42,551 bases of DNA from Vreelandella neptunia (GTDB lineage: Bacteria; Pseudomonadota; Gammaproteobacteria; Pseudomonadales; Halomonadaceae), in the NCBI RefSeq assembly GCF_022489065.1, contig NZ_JAKVTW010000026.1:1-42551 (forward strand), read 5' to 3'. Both the position numbers and the translations under genes were made by a program. The notes under the pieces are model-generated. The model saw nothing but the letters and a program-made list of their open reading frames with translations. It did no database searches and was not told the origin of the DNA. Positions 17,560 through 26,158 of this stretch are shown piece after piece; the first letter of the stretch is position 1, and every line of letters begins with the position of its first letter.

Positions 17560-18750
17560 ATGAGCCTTCAGAATCCCACCTTCATCCCCGGTCCGACAAA
17601 CCTTCCCGAGGTGCTCCGCAAAGCCTGCGACATGCCGACCATCGACCACCGATCGCCCCTGTTCGGCGAGATCTTGCGCCCAGCCCGGACCGGGGTGCGC
17701 GCGGTTCTGAAAAGTGCCTGTGCCGAGGTCTTTGTGTTCCCGTCCACCGGAACCGGCGGTTGGGAAACCGCCCTGACCAACACCTTGCAAGCGGGCGACA
17801 CGGTTCTGGCGGCGCGCAACGGCATGTTCAGCCACCGTTGGATCGACATGTGCAAACGGCATGGCCTGCGGGTCGATGTGGTCGAAACCCCTTGGGGTGA
17901 AGGCATCCCGGCGGCCCGCTTCGAGGAAATCTTGACCGTCGACACCAGCCACCGCATCCGTGCGGTCCTAGCCACTCACAACGAAACCGCCACTGGCGTG
18001 CGTTCGGACATCGCGGCGGTGCGCCGGGCGATGGATGCGGCAGGGCATCCGGCGATGCTGTTTGTCGATGGCGTGTCTTCGATTGGATCGATGGATTTTC
18101 GATTTGACGACTGGGGCGTGGACGTTGCCGTGGCGGGGTCGCAAAAGGGCTTCATGCTGCCGGCAGGGCTGGCCATTCTTGGGGTCAGTCCGAAGGCTAT
18201 GATGGCGGCGCAGGGCGAAAATCTGCCACGGACCTACTTCGATCTACGCGATATGCAGCGGGCCTATGCCAATGACGCCTATCCCTACACGCCGCTTGTG
18301 GGCCTGCTGAACGGGCTGAACCTGTCTTGTAAGATGCTGCTCGACGAGGGGCTGGAGACGGTCTTTGCACGTCATGCCCGGATCGCCGACGGTGTCCGAG
18401 CGGCCGTCACGGAGTGGGATATGCCGCTGTGCGCCGCCAGCCGGACCTTACAGTCTGACACCGTCAGCGCCGTGCGGACCCCCGCGGGTTATGACGCCAC
18501 CCAAATCGTACAACGGGCCGCCACCACCTATGGCGTGGCCTTCGGCACGGGACTGGGCGAACTGGCGGGCAAAGTGTTTCGCATCGGCCATCTTGGCAGC
18601 CTGACCGAGGTGATGATGCTCTCGGGGCTGGCCACCGTCGAAATGTGCATGGTCGATCTCGGCCTGAATATTCGACTTGGATCGGGCGTCGCCGCCGCTC
18701 AGGAGTTCTACCGATACCAACCCACAACGATTGCCAGAGAGGTCGCCTGA
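17560..18750 (+). CDS. bhcA: Aspartate-glyoxylate aminotransferase BhcA (beta-hydroxyaspartate cycle)
   Basis: This 396-residue class V aminotransferase transfers the amino group of aspartate to glyoxylate, giving oxaloacetate and glycine, the amino-recycling step of the beta-hydroxyaspartate cycle. The PLP lysine is Lys196 in AGSQKGFML, with Asp170 in LFVDGVSS under the pyridine ring and a phosphate site in FPSTGTGGWETAL. I call it BhcA rather than generic serine-glyoxylate aminotransferase because it is followed in order by a serine-dehydratase-like, a D-threonine-aldolase-like and an ornithine-cyclodeaminase-like gene, the exact bhcABCD set described in Paracoccus denitrificans. Its stop overlaps the bhcB start by one base. 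Confidence 0.88.
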   Translation: MSLQNPTFIPGPTNLPEVLRKACDMPTIDHRSPLFGEILRPARTGVRAVLKSACAEVFVFPSTGTGGWETALTNTLQAGDTVLAARNGMFSHRWIDMCKRHGLRVDVVETPWGEGIPAARFEEILTVDTSHRIRAVLATHNETATGVRSDIAAVRRAMDAAGHPAMLFVDGVSSIGSMDFRFDDWGVDVAVAGSQKGFMLPAGLAILGVSPKAMMAAQGENLPRTYFDLRDMQRAYANDAYPYTPLVGLLNGLNLSCKMLLDEGLETVFARHARIADGVRAAVTEWDMPLCAASRTLQSDTVSAVRTPAGYDATQIVQRAATTYGVAFGTGLGELAGKVFRIGHLGSLTEVMMLSGLATVEMCMVDLGLNIRLGSGVAAAQEFYRYQPTTIAREVA

Positions 18751-19715
18751 TGACCAAGCCGCAGATGATTATTCCGACCTACGACGACATGCTGTGCGCG
18801 CATGAGCGCATCAAGCCGCATATCCGTCGCACACCGGTCAGAACTTCGGACTATCTGAACGAGATTACCGGGGCGCAACTGTTCTTCAAATGCGAAAACT
18901 TCCAAGAGCCGGGCGCCTTCAAGGTGCGCGGCGCCACGAATGCAGTCTTCGGACTAAGCGCGGCGCAAGCCGAAAAAGGCGTTGCCACGCATTCCTCGGG
19001 CAACCACGCCTCATGCCTGAGCTATGCCGCCATGCTGCGGGGCATTCCGTGCAACGTGGTGATGCCGCGCACCGCACCGCAAGCCAAGAAGGACACGGTC
19101 CGGCGCTATGGCGGACGGATCACGGAATGTGCGCCATCGACATCGTCGCGCGAACAGACCTTCGCGCTGGTCCAGCAAGAGACCGGCGGCGATTTCGTCC
19201 ATCCCTACAACGACCCCCGCGTGATCGCCGGTCAAGGGACTTGCTCAAAAGAGTTCATCGAACAGACCGATGGGCTCGATATGGTGGTGGCCCCGATCGG
19301 CGGTGGCGGCATGATTTCGGGCACCTGCCTGACCCTGTCGACGTTGGCGCCCGAATGTCATGTCATCGCAGCCGAACCTGAACAGGCAGACGATGCCTTC
19401 CGCAGCTTCAAGGCGGGACATATCATCGCCGACGACGCCCCGAAAACCATCGCGGACGGTTTGCTGGTGCCCCTCAAGGACCTGACATGGCATTTTGTGT
19501 CAAACCACGTGTCCGAGATCTACACTGCCTCGGACGACGAGATCATCGACGCGATGAAGCTGACTTGGAAACATCTGCGGGTGGTGATGGAGCCGTCGAG
19601 TGCCGTACCATTGGCAATCGTCCTGAAAAATCCAGACGCCTTTCGCGGAAAGCGGATCGGCATCGTCATCACCGGCGGCAATGTCGATCTCGACAGCCTT
19701 CCCTGGCTCGCCTGA
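18750..19715 (+). CDS. bhcB: Beta-hydroxyaspartate dehydratase BhcB
   Basis: This 321-residue fold type II PLP enzyme resembles serine/threonine dehydratases and serine racemase. The PLP lysine is Lys58 in PGAFKVRGA, the Ser/Gly/Asn loop is SSGNHASC, and the glycine-rich phosphate-binding loop is APIGGGGMISG. In the beta-hydroxyaspartate cycle this enzyme removes water from erythro-beta-hydroxyaspartate to give iminosuccinate. The ATG at 18750 overlaps the last base of the bhcA stop (TGATG), so the two are coupled. Outside this gene context the same sequence could be read as threo-3-hydroxyaspartate or threonine dehydratase. Confidence 0.88.
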   Translation: MTKPQMIIPTYDDMLCAHERIKPHIRRTPVRTSDYLNEITGAQLFFKCENFQEPGAFKVRGATNAVFGLSAAQAEKGVATHSSGNHASCLSYAAMLRGIPCNVVMPRTAPQAKKDTVRRYGGRITECAPSTSSREQTFALVQQETGGDFVHPYNDPRVIAGQGTCSKEFIEQTDGLDMVVAPIGGGGMISGTCLTLSTLAPECHVIAAEPEQADDAFRSFKAGHIIADDAPKTIADGLLVPLKDLTWHFVSNHVSEIYTASDDEIIDAMKLTWKHLRVVMEPSSAVPLAIVLKNPDAFRGKRIGIVITGGNVDLDSLPWLA

Positions 19716-19754
19716 GCCTCCACCATAAACACTGACATATCATGGAGACCCCCA

Positions 19755-20918
19755 ATGAAAGATTTCACCGATCTTGATCAATTCGACGTGGGCTTTGACA
19801 TTCCGGCCAAGCCCGGCATGGACGAAGCCGACATCCAGACGCCCTGTCTCGTGCTGGATCTTGACGCGCTTGAGAGCAACATCCGCAAGATGGGCGATTA
19901 CGCCAAGGCCCATGGCATGCGCCACCGGGTCCACGGCAAGATGCACAAGTCGGTCGATGTGGCCAAGCTGCAAGAACGACTTGGCGGCGCGGTGGGCGTC
20001 TGCTGTCAAAAGGTCTCCGAAGCCGAGGTTTTTGTGCGCGGCGGCATTAAGGATGTGCTGGTCTCAAATCAGGTCCGCGACGCGGCCAAAATTGACCGAC
20101 TGGCGCGACTGCCCAAGCTGGGTGCGCGCATCATCGTTTGCGTCGACGACGTGGCAAACGTCGCCGACCTGTCCAAAGCTGCGGTGCTTCACGGCACGCA
20201 ACTGGACGTGTTCGTCGAGATTGATTGCGGTGCTGGCCGCTGCGGTGTGACCACCACGCCCGCCGTCATCGAAATCGCCAAAGCGACCGAAGCGGCTGAC
20301 AACCTGCGGTTTTCCGGGCTCCAAGCCTATCAGGGCGCAATGCAGCACATCGGCAGCTATGACGCGCGCAAGGAAAAGCTGGATGCCGCCATCGCGATGG
20401 TCAAGGACGCCGTTGATGGATTGAAGGCCGTAGGAATCGACTGCGAACTGGTCTCGGGCGGCGGCACCGGTTCATATTATTTCGAATCCAATTCGGGCAT
20501 CTATAACGAGCTTCAGTGCGGATCCTACGCGTTCATGGATGCCGATTACGGCCGCATTCTGGACAAGGACGGCCAACGCCTTGACCGGGGTGAGTGGCAA
20601 AACGCTTTCTTCATCCTGACCCAAGTGATGAGCCACGCCAAGACGGACAAGGCGATCTGCGATGCGGGACTAAAGGCCCAATCGATGGATTCAGGCTTGC
20701 CGGTCGTGTTCGGGCGCGACGATGTGGAATACATCAAATGCTCGGACGAACACGGGGTCATCGCGGATCCGAAGGGTGTTCTGAAGGTCGGTGAAAAGCT
20801 GCGGTTGGTGCCCGGGCATTGCGACCCGACCGCCAATGTCCATGATTGGTACGTCGGTGTGCGTGGCGGCAAGGTGGAAGTGGTCTGGCCGGTCTCGGCC
20901 CGCGGCAAAGCGTACTGA
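19755..20918 (+). CDS. bhcC: Beta-hydroxyaspartate aldolase BhcC
   Basis: This 387-residue protein is a D-threonine aldolase-type (alanine racemase N-terminal, DSD1-like) PLP enzyme. The PLP lysine is Lys62 in RVHGKMHKS, equivalent to the KTHK motif of D-threonine aldolases. The C-terminal metal-binding segment is PGHCDPT, with His and Cys as expected for the divalent-metal site. In the cycle it condenses glycine with glyoxylate to (2R,3S)-beta-hydroxyaspartate, the carbon-carbon bond forming step. Start at 19755 follows a GGAGA site. A 39-base spacer separates it from bhcB. Confidence 0.9.
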   Translation: MKDFTDLDQFDVGFDIPAKPGMDEADIQTPCLVLDLDALESNIRKMGDYAKAHGMRHRVHGKMHKSVDVAKLQERLGGAVGVCCQKVSEAEVFVRGGIKDVLVSNQVRDAAKIDRLARLPKLGARIIVCVDDVANVADLSKAAVLHGTQLDVFVEIDCGAGRCGVTTTPAVIEIAKATEAADNLRFSGLQAYQGAMQHIGSYDARKEKLDAAIAMVKDAVDGLKAVGIDCELVSGGGTGSYYFESNSGIYNELQCGSYAFMDADYGRILDKDGQRLDRGEWQNAFFILTQVMSHAKTDKAICDAGLKAQSMDSGLPVVFGRDDVEYIKCSDEHGVIADPKGVLKVGEKLRLVPGHCDPTANVHDWYVGVRGGKVEVVWPVSARGKAY

Positions 20919-20957
20919 TCCGACCAAAGGGCAGGCCCGCGATAGACCTGTAAGTCA

Positions 20958-20994
20958 CCCGTGTGCCGGTCTCCCTGCACCTATGACACACGGG
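20958..20994 (+). promoter_or_regulatory. Inverted repeat between bhcC and bhcD
   Basis: CCCGTGTG (20958-20965) and CACACGGG (20987-20994) are perfect inverted arms around 21 bases. No T-run follows. It lies in the longest gap (105 bases) inside the bhc operon and could be an mRNA processing or stability element, or an operator for internal control of bhcD. Confidence 0.5.
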
Positions 20995-21023
20995 CGCACG
21001 ATTTGATGACAGGAGAAGAGACG

Positions 21024-21989
21024 ATGCTGATCGTACCAGAACGCGAGATCGCCGCGCTAATGACGCGCGCCTCGGCCTTTAAGGCCGTGGAAAAGGTCTT
21101 TGCTGCCATGGCTTCGGGCGAAGCCTATAATTTTCCGGTGGTCCGCGAGGCCATCGGCCACGAAGATGCGCTGTACGGCTTCAAGGGTGGTTTCGACCGG
21201 TCCGGGCTGACGCTTGGGCTAAAGGCGGGCGGCTATTGGCCGAACAACTTGGCCAAACGCGACATCATCAACCACCAGTCCACCATCTTCCTGTTCGACC
21301 CCGACACAGGCAAGGTCGCCGCGATGGTCGGCGGCAACCTGTTGACGGCGCTACGCACAGCGGCCGCCTCGTCGGTGTCCATTCGCCATCTGGCGCGCAA
21401 GGATGCAAAGGTCATGGGCATGGTCGGCGCCGGACATCAGGCCACCTTTCAACTGCGCGCCGCGCTCGAGCAACGTGCGTTTGAAAAGGTCATCGGATGG
21501 AACCTGCACCCCGAAATGCTGCCCAACATCGCCAAGGTCGCGGATGAGGCGGGGTTGCCGTTCGAGGCGGTCGCACTGGATGGCATGCGCGAGGCGGACG
21601 TGATCGTCTCCATCACCTCGTCCTTCGAGGCCAGTTTGATGGCTGATCACGTCAGTCCCGGCACACATATCGCCTGTATGGGTACCGACACCTTAGGCAA
21701 ACAAGAAGTGGCGCCTGCGCTGCTTGCCAACGCGACGATCTTTACCGACGAAGTGGCGCAATCCATCAGCATCGGCGAAGCGCAGCACGCCATCGCGCAG
21801 GGCCTGATCTGCGAGGGGGACATCCACCAGATCGGTGCGGTCATCAATGGCACCCACCCCGGCCGGACCGCTGACGACGAGATCACGCTGTTCGATGGCA
21901 CCGGTGTCGGGCTTCAGGATCTGGCGGTTGCATCTGCCGTCGTTACACTGGCAGTCGCCCAAGGCATCGCCATCGAGGTGGATGTCTAA
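21024..21989 (+). CDS. bhcD: Iminosuccinate reductase BhcD
   Basis: This 321-residue protein belongs to the ornithine cyclodeaminase/mu-crystallin family. The NAD(P)-binding loop is GMVGAGHQATFQLRA at about 132-146, and the family's substrate-binding Lys67 (GLKAGG) and Arg111 (TALRTAAAS) are present. In the beta-hydroxyaspartate cycle it reduces iminosuccinate to L-aspartate with NADH, closing the cycle. The ATG at 21024 is chosen because AGGAGAAGAG sits just upstream at 21011; in-frame starts at 20961 and 21006 are less likely. It ends the core bhcABCD set. Confidence 0.9.
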   Translation: MLIVPEREIAALMTRASAFKAVEKVFAAMASGEAYNFPVVREAIGHEDALYGFKGGFDRSGLTLGLKAGGYWPNNLAKRDIINHQSTIFLFDPDTGKVAAMVGGNLLTALRTAAASSVSIRHLARKDAKVMGMVGAGHQATFQLRAALEQRAFEKVIGWNLHPEMLPNIAKVADEAGLPFEAVALDGMREADVIVSITSSFEASLMADHVSPGTHIACMGTDTLGKQEVAPALLANATIFTDEVAQSISIGEAQHAIAQGLICEGDIHQIGAVINGTHPGRTADDEITLFDGTGVGLQDLAVASAVVTLAVAQGIAIEVDV

Positions 21990-22011
21990 CCATCCCACAT
22001 GAGGACCGATT

Positions 22012-23002
22012 ATGACACGAGCCACGCGCATCTTCATCAACGGGTTCGGTCGCATCGGCCGGACCATCTTTCGTCAGGTGATGACTGGCTCTCGTCCAAT
22101 CGAGGTCGTGGGGATCAACGATGTGGCCGCACTGGATACCTGTGCCTATCTGTTGCGGTACGACAGCGTCTTTGGTCCCTTCCCTACCCCGATCAAGGTG
22201 GCGCCGGGCGTCTTGGACGTGGCTGGGCGGCAGGTTGCCTTTCACCACGCCTCTGACCTGCGTCTGCTCGATCTTAGCGACGTGGACGTGGTGCTGGAAT
22301 GCACCGGACAGGCCCATACGCGCGACGTGGCACAGGCCGGACTGGATGCCGGTGCGCGGCGTGTCCTGATTTCAGGGCCCTCGAAGGCGGCGGATGTCAC
22401 CGTCGTCTTGGGCGCACAGGACACCTTGCCCGACACGGCGCGGATCGTCTCGAATGCCTCCCGCACCACCAATGCCATCGCACCGCTGCTGCGCACGCTG
22501 GATGACCGTGCCAGGATCGGGCGCGCCCATATCACCACGATTCACTGCACCACGGGCAGCCAGCCCACCGTCGATCGCCCCGGCGACCGTCTGGAACGCA
22601 GCCGCGCGGCGGGGGAATCCATTGTTCCCACCTCCACCAGCGCTGCGGCCCAACTCGCCACTATTCTGCCGGGACTCGCCGATCGACTAAGCGTTGCCGC
22701 GGTCCGCATCCCGTCGATTTCAGTGTCGGCCATAGATGCCGTTATTCAGCTCAACACCCCCCCCCGCCGATCTGGACGGGCTGCTCCGCGATATTGTCGA
22801 TGGCCAGGTGATCGGCGCGACCGAAGACCCTTGTGTGTCCATCGATTTCAGGGGGCGGACGGAAAGCCTGATCCTTGCCCATCCCGAAACCCAGCGGGTC
22901 GGCGCACAACAGATCCGCATCTTTGGCTGGTACGATAACGAATCCGGCTTTTCTGCTCGGATGCTCGACATAACGGAGCGGCTTGCGCCCTCCTTTTCCT
23001 AG
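22012..23002 (+). pseudogene. Glyceraldehyde-3-phosphate dehydrogenase-like gene, frameshifted and lacking the catalytic Cys
   Basis: The first frame (22012 on) encodes a GAPDH N-terminus with the Rossmann motif INGFGRIGRTIFR and continues through the catalytic domain. The reading frame switches at a run of nine C (22757-22765); the GAPDH C-terminus, FGWYDNESGFSARM, is in the next frame and ends at 23002. One C too many explains the break. The active-site signature, normally SNASCTTN, reads SNASRTTN, with Arg151 (codon CGC at 22462) in place of the nucleophilic Cys; the partner His (about 180) is kept. Unless the Arg reflects a new function, the product could not carry out the GAPDH reaction even if the frame were restored. 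It lies between bhcD and the malic enzyme, spaced like an operon member. Confidence 0.8.
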
Positions 23003-23014
23003 GAATGATCCCTC

Positions 23015-25294
23015 ATGGCCCTCGACAAAACACCGCCGCTGCCGGAAAAGCAGGCGGCATTGGACTATCACGCCTTTCCGACCCCCGGAAAGCTTGAGAT
23101 CCGTCCGACCAAGCCCATGGCCACGGCGCGCGATTTGTCCCGTGCCTATTCCCCCGGCGTCGCCGACGCGTGTATGGAAATCGCCCGAGATGCATCCCTA
23201 GTCATGAACTATACCGCGCGGCGCAACCTAGTCGCGGTGATTTCGAACGGCAGTGCGGTGTTGGGTCTGGGCAATATAGGTGCGCTGGCCTCCAAGCCGG
23301 TGATGGAAGGAAAGGCGGTCCTGTTCAAGAAATTCGCCAACATCGACTGTTTCGACATCGAAGTGGATGAGACTGACCCGGAAAAGCTGGCCGATCTGGT
23401 TTGCAAGCTGGAACCGACCTTCGGCGCGATCAACCTTGAAGATATCAAAGCACCGGACTGCTTTGTCGTTGAACGGATCTGCCGCGAACGCATGGGCATT
23501 CCGGTGTTTCACGACGATCAGCATGGAACGGCCATTGTGGTGGCGGCTGCGGCCCAGAACGCGCTGCACATCGCGGGCAAACGGCCCGAGGATGTGCGAC
23601 TGGTGGGGATCGGTGCAGGTGCGGCGGGCACCGCCTGCCTTGCCATGCTGGCCAGTCTCGGTATCCCGGAACAGAACATCACTGTCTTCGACCGTTTCGG
23701 CGTGCTCCACAGTGGGCGGAGCGACCTTGCCCCCGAGCAGCGCCGCTTTGCCACCGGAACCGAAGGGATGACCTTGGCCGAGGCGTTGACTGGCGCAGAC
23801 ATGGTGTTGGGCGTCTCTGGCCCCGGCGCCCTGCAGGCCGACATGATTGCGGGCATGGCGGACCAACCGATCATCCTTGCGCTGGCCAACCCGGTGCCGG
23901 AAATCATGCCCGAATTGGCACGCGCTGCTGCCCCCGGTGCGATGATCGCGACGGGGCGGTCCGACTTCCCAAATCAGGTCAACAACGTCTTGTGTTTCCC
24001 GTTTATCTTTCGTGGCGCGCTGGATGTCGAGGCGACCTGCATCAACGAAGAAATGAAACTGGCCTGTGTTGCGGCCATCGCAGGACTGGCCCGTCAGACG
24101 ACCTCGGCCGAGGTCGGCGAGGTTTATGAGAATGAAAAGCTGACCTTTGGGCCGGACTACCTGATCCCCAAACCGTTCGATCCCCGATTGTTGCCGACCA
24201 TCGCCGTGGCCGTCGCGCGCGCGGCGATGGAGACCGGCGTGGCACGCCGGACGCTTGATCTGGACGCCTATCGGCAGTCATTGGACGCCTTGGTGTTCCG
24301 CTCGTCCTTGACTATGCGCGGCGTGACGGAGGCGGCGCGGCGGTCCCGCCGCAGGATCGTCTTCGCCGAGGGCGAAGACCGTCGAGTGTTGCGCGCGGTG
24401 CAGGGTCTGTCAGAAGAGGGACTGCACACGCCAATCCTTGTGGGCCGTCCTGACGTGATTGCGCAGCGGCTAGAACAGATGGAGTTGCCAATCGCCGCCG
24501 GGCGCGACTTCGAGATCGTGAACCCGGAACAGGACGCACGATACGACGAGTATTGGCGCAGTTATCACGACCTGATGAAACGCCAAGGCGTGACGCCGGA
24601 TCAGGCGCGCGCGATCCTGCGCACGAACACCACGGCAATCGCCGCGGTGATGGTCCACCGCGGCGATGCGGACAGCATGATTTGTGGCACATTCGGCCAG
24701 TATTCATGGCATCTGAACTATATCCAGAAAGTACTTGAAACCGACAATCTGTCCCCGGCCGGGGCACTGTCGCTGATCATCCTCGATGATGGACCGATGT
24801 TCGTGGCTGACACTCATGTCACCACTGACCCGGATGGCAAATCTCTGGCGCGGACGATCGTGGCCGCTGCCCGGCATGTCCGGCGGTTTGGAATAGAGCC
24901 GCGCATCGCGCTGTGTTCGCGGTCGCAGTTCGGCGACCTCGATTGCCGGTCCGGCGTTGTCATGCGGGATGCGCTGACAATCCTAGACCGGATCGCGCCG
25001 GATTTCGAATATGAGGGTGAGATGCAAACCGAGCTTGCGTTGAACCCTGAATTACGAGAGCGCCTGTTGCCGGGGAACCGGCTGACCGGGCGCGCGAATG
25101 TGCTGATCTACGCCAACACCGACGCCGCCGGCGCGGCGCGCGATCTACTGAAAGGTGTTGCGGACGGCCATGAGGTGGGACCGATCCTGATGGGCATGGG
25201 CAATCGCGCCCATATCGTGACGCCCGAGGTCACACAGCGCGGTCTGATCAATATTGCCACCCTCGCCAGCACGGATGTCGCGAGCTACGGGTAA
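23015..25294 (+). CDS. maeB: NADP-dependent malic enzyme with C-terminal phosphotransacetylase-like domain (MaeB type)
   Basis: This 759-residue protein decarboxylates malate to pyruvate. The malic domain occupies about residues 20-160, with YSPGVADAC, the catalytic stretch NGSAVLGLGNIGALASKPVMEGKAV shortened in most notations, and FHDDQHGTAIV for metal binding. The NAD(P) domain has GIGAGAAGTACLAML near 200. From about 430 to the end is a phosphotransacetylase-like domain (FAEGEDRRVLRAVQ onward) that in MaeB proteins is regulatory and binds acetyl-CoA-type effectors. With the bhc genes it forms an exit from C4 acids to pyruvate. It starts 12 bases after the damaged GAPDH-like gene and is the last gene before the IS6 element. 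Confidence 0.92.
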   Translation: MALDKTPPLPEKQAALDYHAFPTPGKLEIRPTKPMATARDLSRAYSPGVADACMEIARDASLVMNYTARRNLVAVISNGSAVLGLGNIGALASKPVMEGKAVLFKKFANIDCFDIEVDETDPEKLADLVCKLEPTFGAINLEDIKAPDCFVVERICRERMGIPVFHDDQHGTAIVVAAAAQNALHIAGKRPEDVRLVGIGAGAAGTACLAMLASLGIPEQNITVFDRFGVLHSGRSDLAPEQRRFATGTEGMTLAEALTGADMVLGVSGPGALQADMIAGMADQPIILALANPVPEIMPELARAAAPGAMIATGRSDFPNQVNNVLCFPFIFRGALDVEATCINEEMKLACVAAIAGLARQTTSAEVGEVYENEKLTFGPDYLIPKPFDPRLLPTIAVAVARAAMETGVARRTLDLDAYRQSLDALVFRSSLTMRGVTEAARRSRRRIVFAEGEDRRVLRAVQGLSEEGLHTPILVGRPDVIAQRLEQMELPIAAGRDFEIVNPEQDARYDEYWRSYHDLMKRQGVTPDQARAILRTNTTAIAAVMVHRGDADSMICGTFGQYSWHLNYIQKVLETDNLSPAGALSLIILDDGPMFVADTHVTTDPDGKSLARTIVAAARHVRRFGIEPRIALCSRSQFGDLDCRSGVVMRDALTILDRIAPDFEYEGEMQTELALNPELRERLLPGNRLTGRANVLIYANTDAAGAARDLLKGVADGHEVGPILMGMGNRAHIVTPEVTQRGLINIATLASTDVASYG

Positions 25295-25329
25295 TTCCAA
25301 CGGCCCCATGGATTGACCCGCGCCCATTG

Positions 25330-26158
25330 GGTTGTGTCGCAAACTTTCTGTCTGACTTTCGCCGTGTCGACCTTTTCGCTATGCCCGCTGCGGCACGGTA
25401 GCAGAATGTCGGAGGACGGGGTGATCAGATTCAAGGGCAGCCATTATCCGAAGCATGTCATCCTCTACGCGGTGTATTTCTATGTCCGGTATGCCGTCTC
25501 CTACCGCGATCTCGAAGAAATCCTGGCCGAGCGTGGGGTGCATATTGACCACGCTACCCTGAACCGCTGGGTGGTGAAATACGCCCCGCTCATCGCGGCC
25601 GAGGCGCAGAAGCGGAAGTCGGCAACCGGTAGATCGTGGCGTATGGATGAAACCTACGTCAAGGTGAAAGGCCGGTGGACTTACCTGTACCGAGCGGTCG
25701 ACAAGGAGGGCAATACCCTTGATTTCATGCTCTCGGAGCGCCGCGACGAGGCTGCGGCAACCGTGTTCTTCACCCGAACGATCCGGAGCAACGGCTGGCC
25801 GGACAAGGTCGTGATCGACAAGAGCGGCGCCAACCTCGCCGGCCTGGAGAACATGAACATCCTGCTGATCCTGAGGGGCTGGTTCTGGCTGATCGAGGTT
25901 CTGCAGGTCAAATACCTCAACAACATCGTGGAGCAGGACCACCGCTTCATCAAGAAGCTGACCCGGCCGATGCAGGGCTTCAAATCCTTCGCTGCTGCGC
26001 AGGCGACCCTCGCCGGGATCGAGACCGCGCATACGATCCGAAAGGGTCAGCTTGCCGGCAACGGTGGCACCGCCTTTCACCAGTTCGCGGCGCTGGCAGG
26101 ATAACTGTGTCCAGCAAAAAGCTTGCGTTTAGCATGCGGATATATTTGCGACACAACC
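25330..26158 (+). mobile_element. Complete IS6-family insertion sequence, 829 bp
   Basis: The ends are the 14-base inverted repeats GGTTGTGTCGCAAA at 25330-25343 and its complement at 26145-26158. One transposase gene fills the element, as is usual for IS6/IS26-like elements of about 0.8 kb. The eight bases on the left (GCCCATTG) and right (ATCCGGCG) differ, so there is no target-site duplication. That suggests the present flanks were joined by recombination or cointegrate resolution rather than a simple insertion. Further copies or pieces of it are at 1-237 and 8651-8771. Confidence 0.92.
25406..26104 (+). CDS. IS6-family transposase
   Basis: The 232-residue protein starts MSEDGVIRFKGSHYPKH and has the IS6-type N-terminal DNA-binding region (YFYVRYAVSYRDLEEILAER). 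The DDE catalytic residues are in WRMDETYVKVKG, VVIDKSGANL and NNIVEQDHRFIKK. No frameshift is seen, so it is probably active. An open frame extends upstream to 25313, outside the element's own end, so the ATG at 25406 is preferred. Confidence 0.92.
   Translation: MSEDGVIRFKGSHYPKHVILYAVYFYVRYAVSYRDLEEILAERGVHIDHATLNRWVVKYAPLIAAEAQKRKSATGRSWRMDETYVKVKGRWTYLYRAVDKEGNTLDFMLSERRDEAAATVFFTRTIRSNGWPDKVVIDKSGANLAGLENMNILLILRGWFWLIEVLQVKYLNNIVEQDHRFIKKLTRPMQGFKSFAAAQATLAGIETAHTIRKGQLAGNGGTAFHQFAALAG

Noticed and set aside
22012..22938. GAPDH-like frame read to its own stop as a functional 308-residue enzyme
   Set aside because: The last ~60 residues are out of frame with the GAPDH C-terminus found at 22766-23002, and the catalytic Cys is absent.
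238..25329. Standard composite transposon moved by the two IS6 copies
   Set aside because: The copies are inverted and the intact one has no target duplication, so there is evidence only for bracketing, not for movement as one unit.
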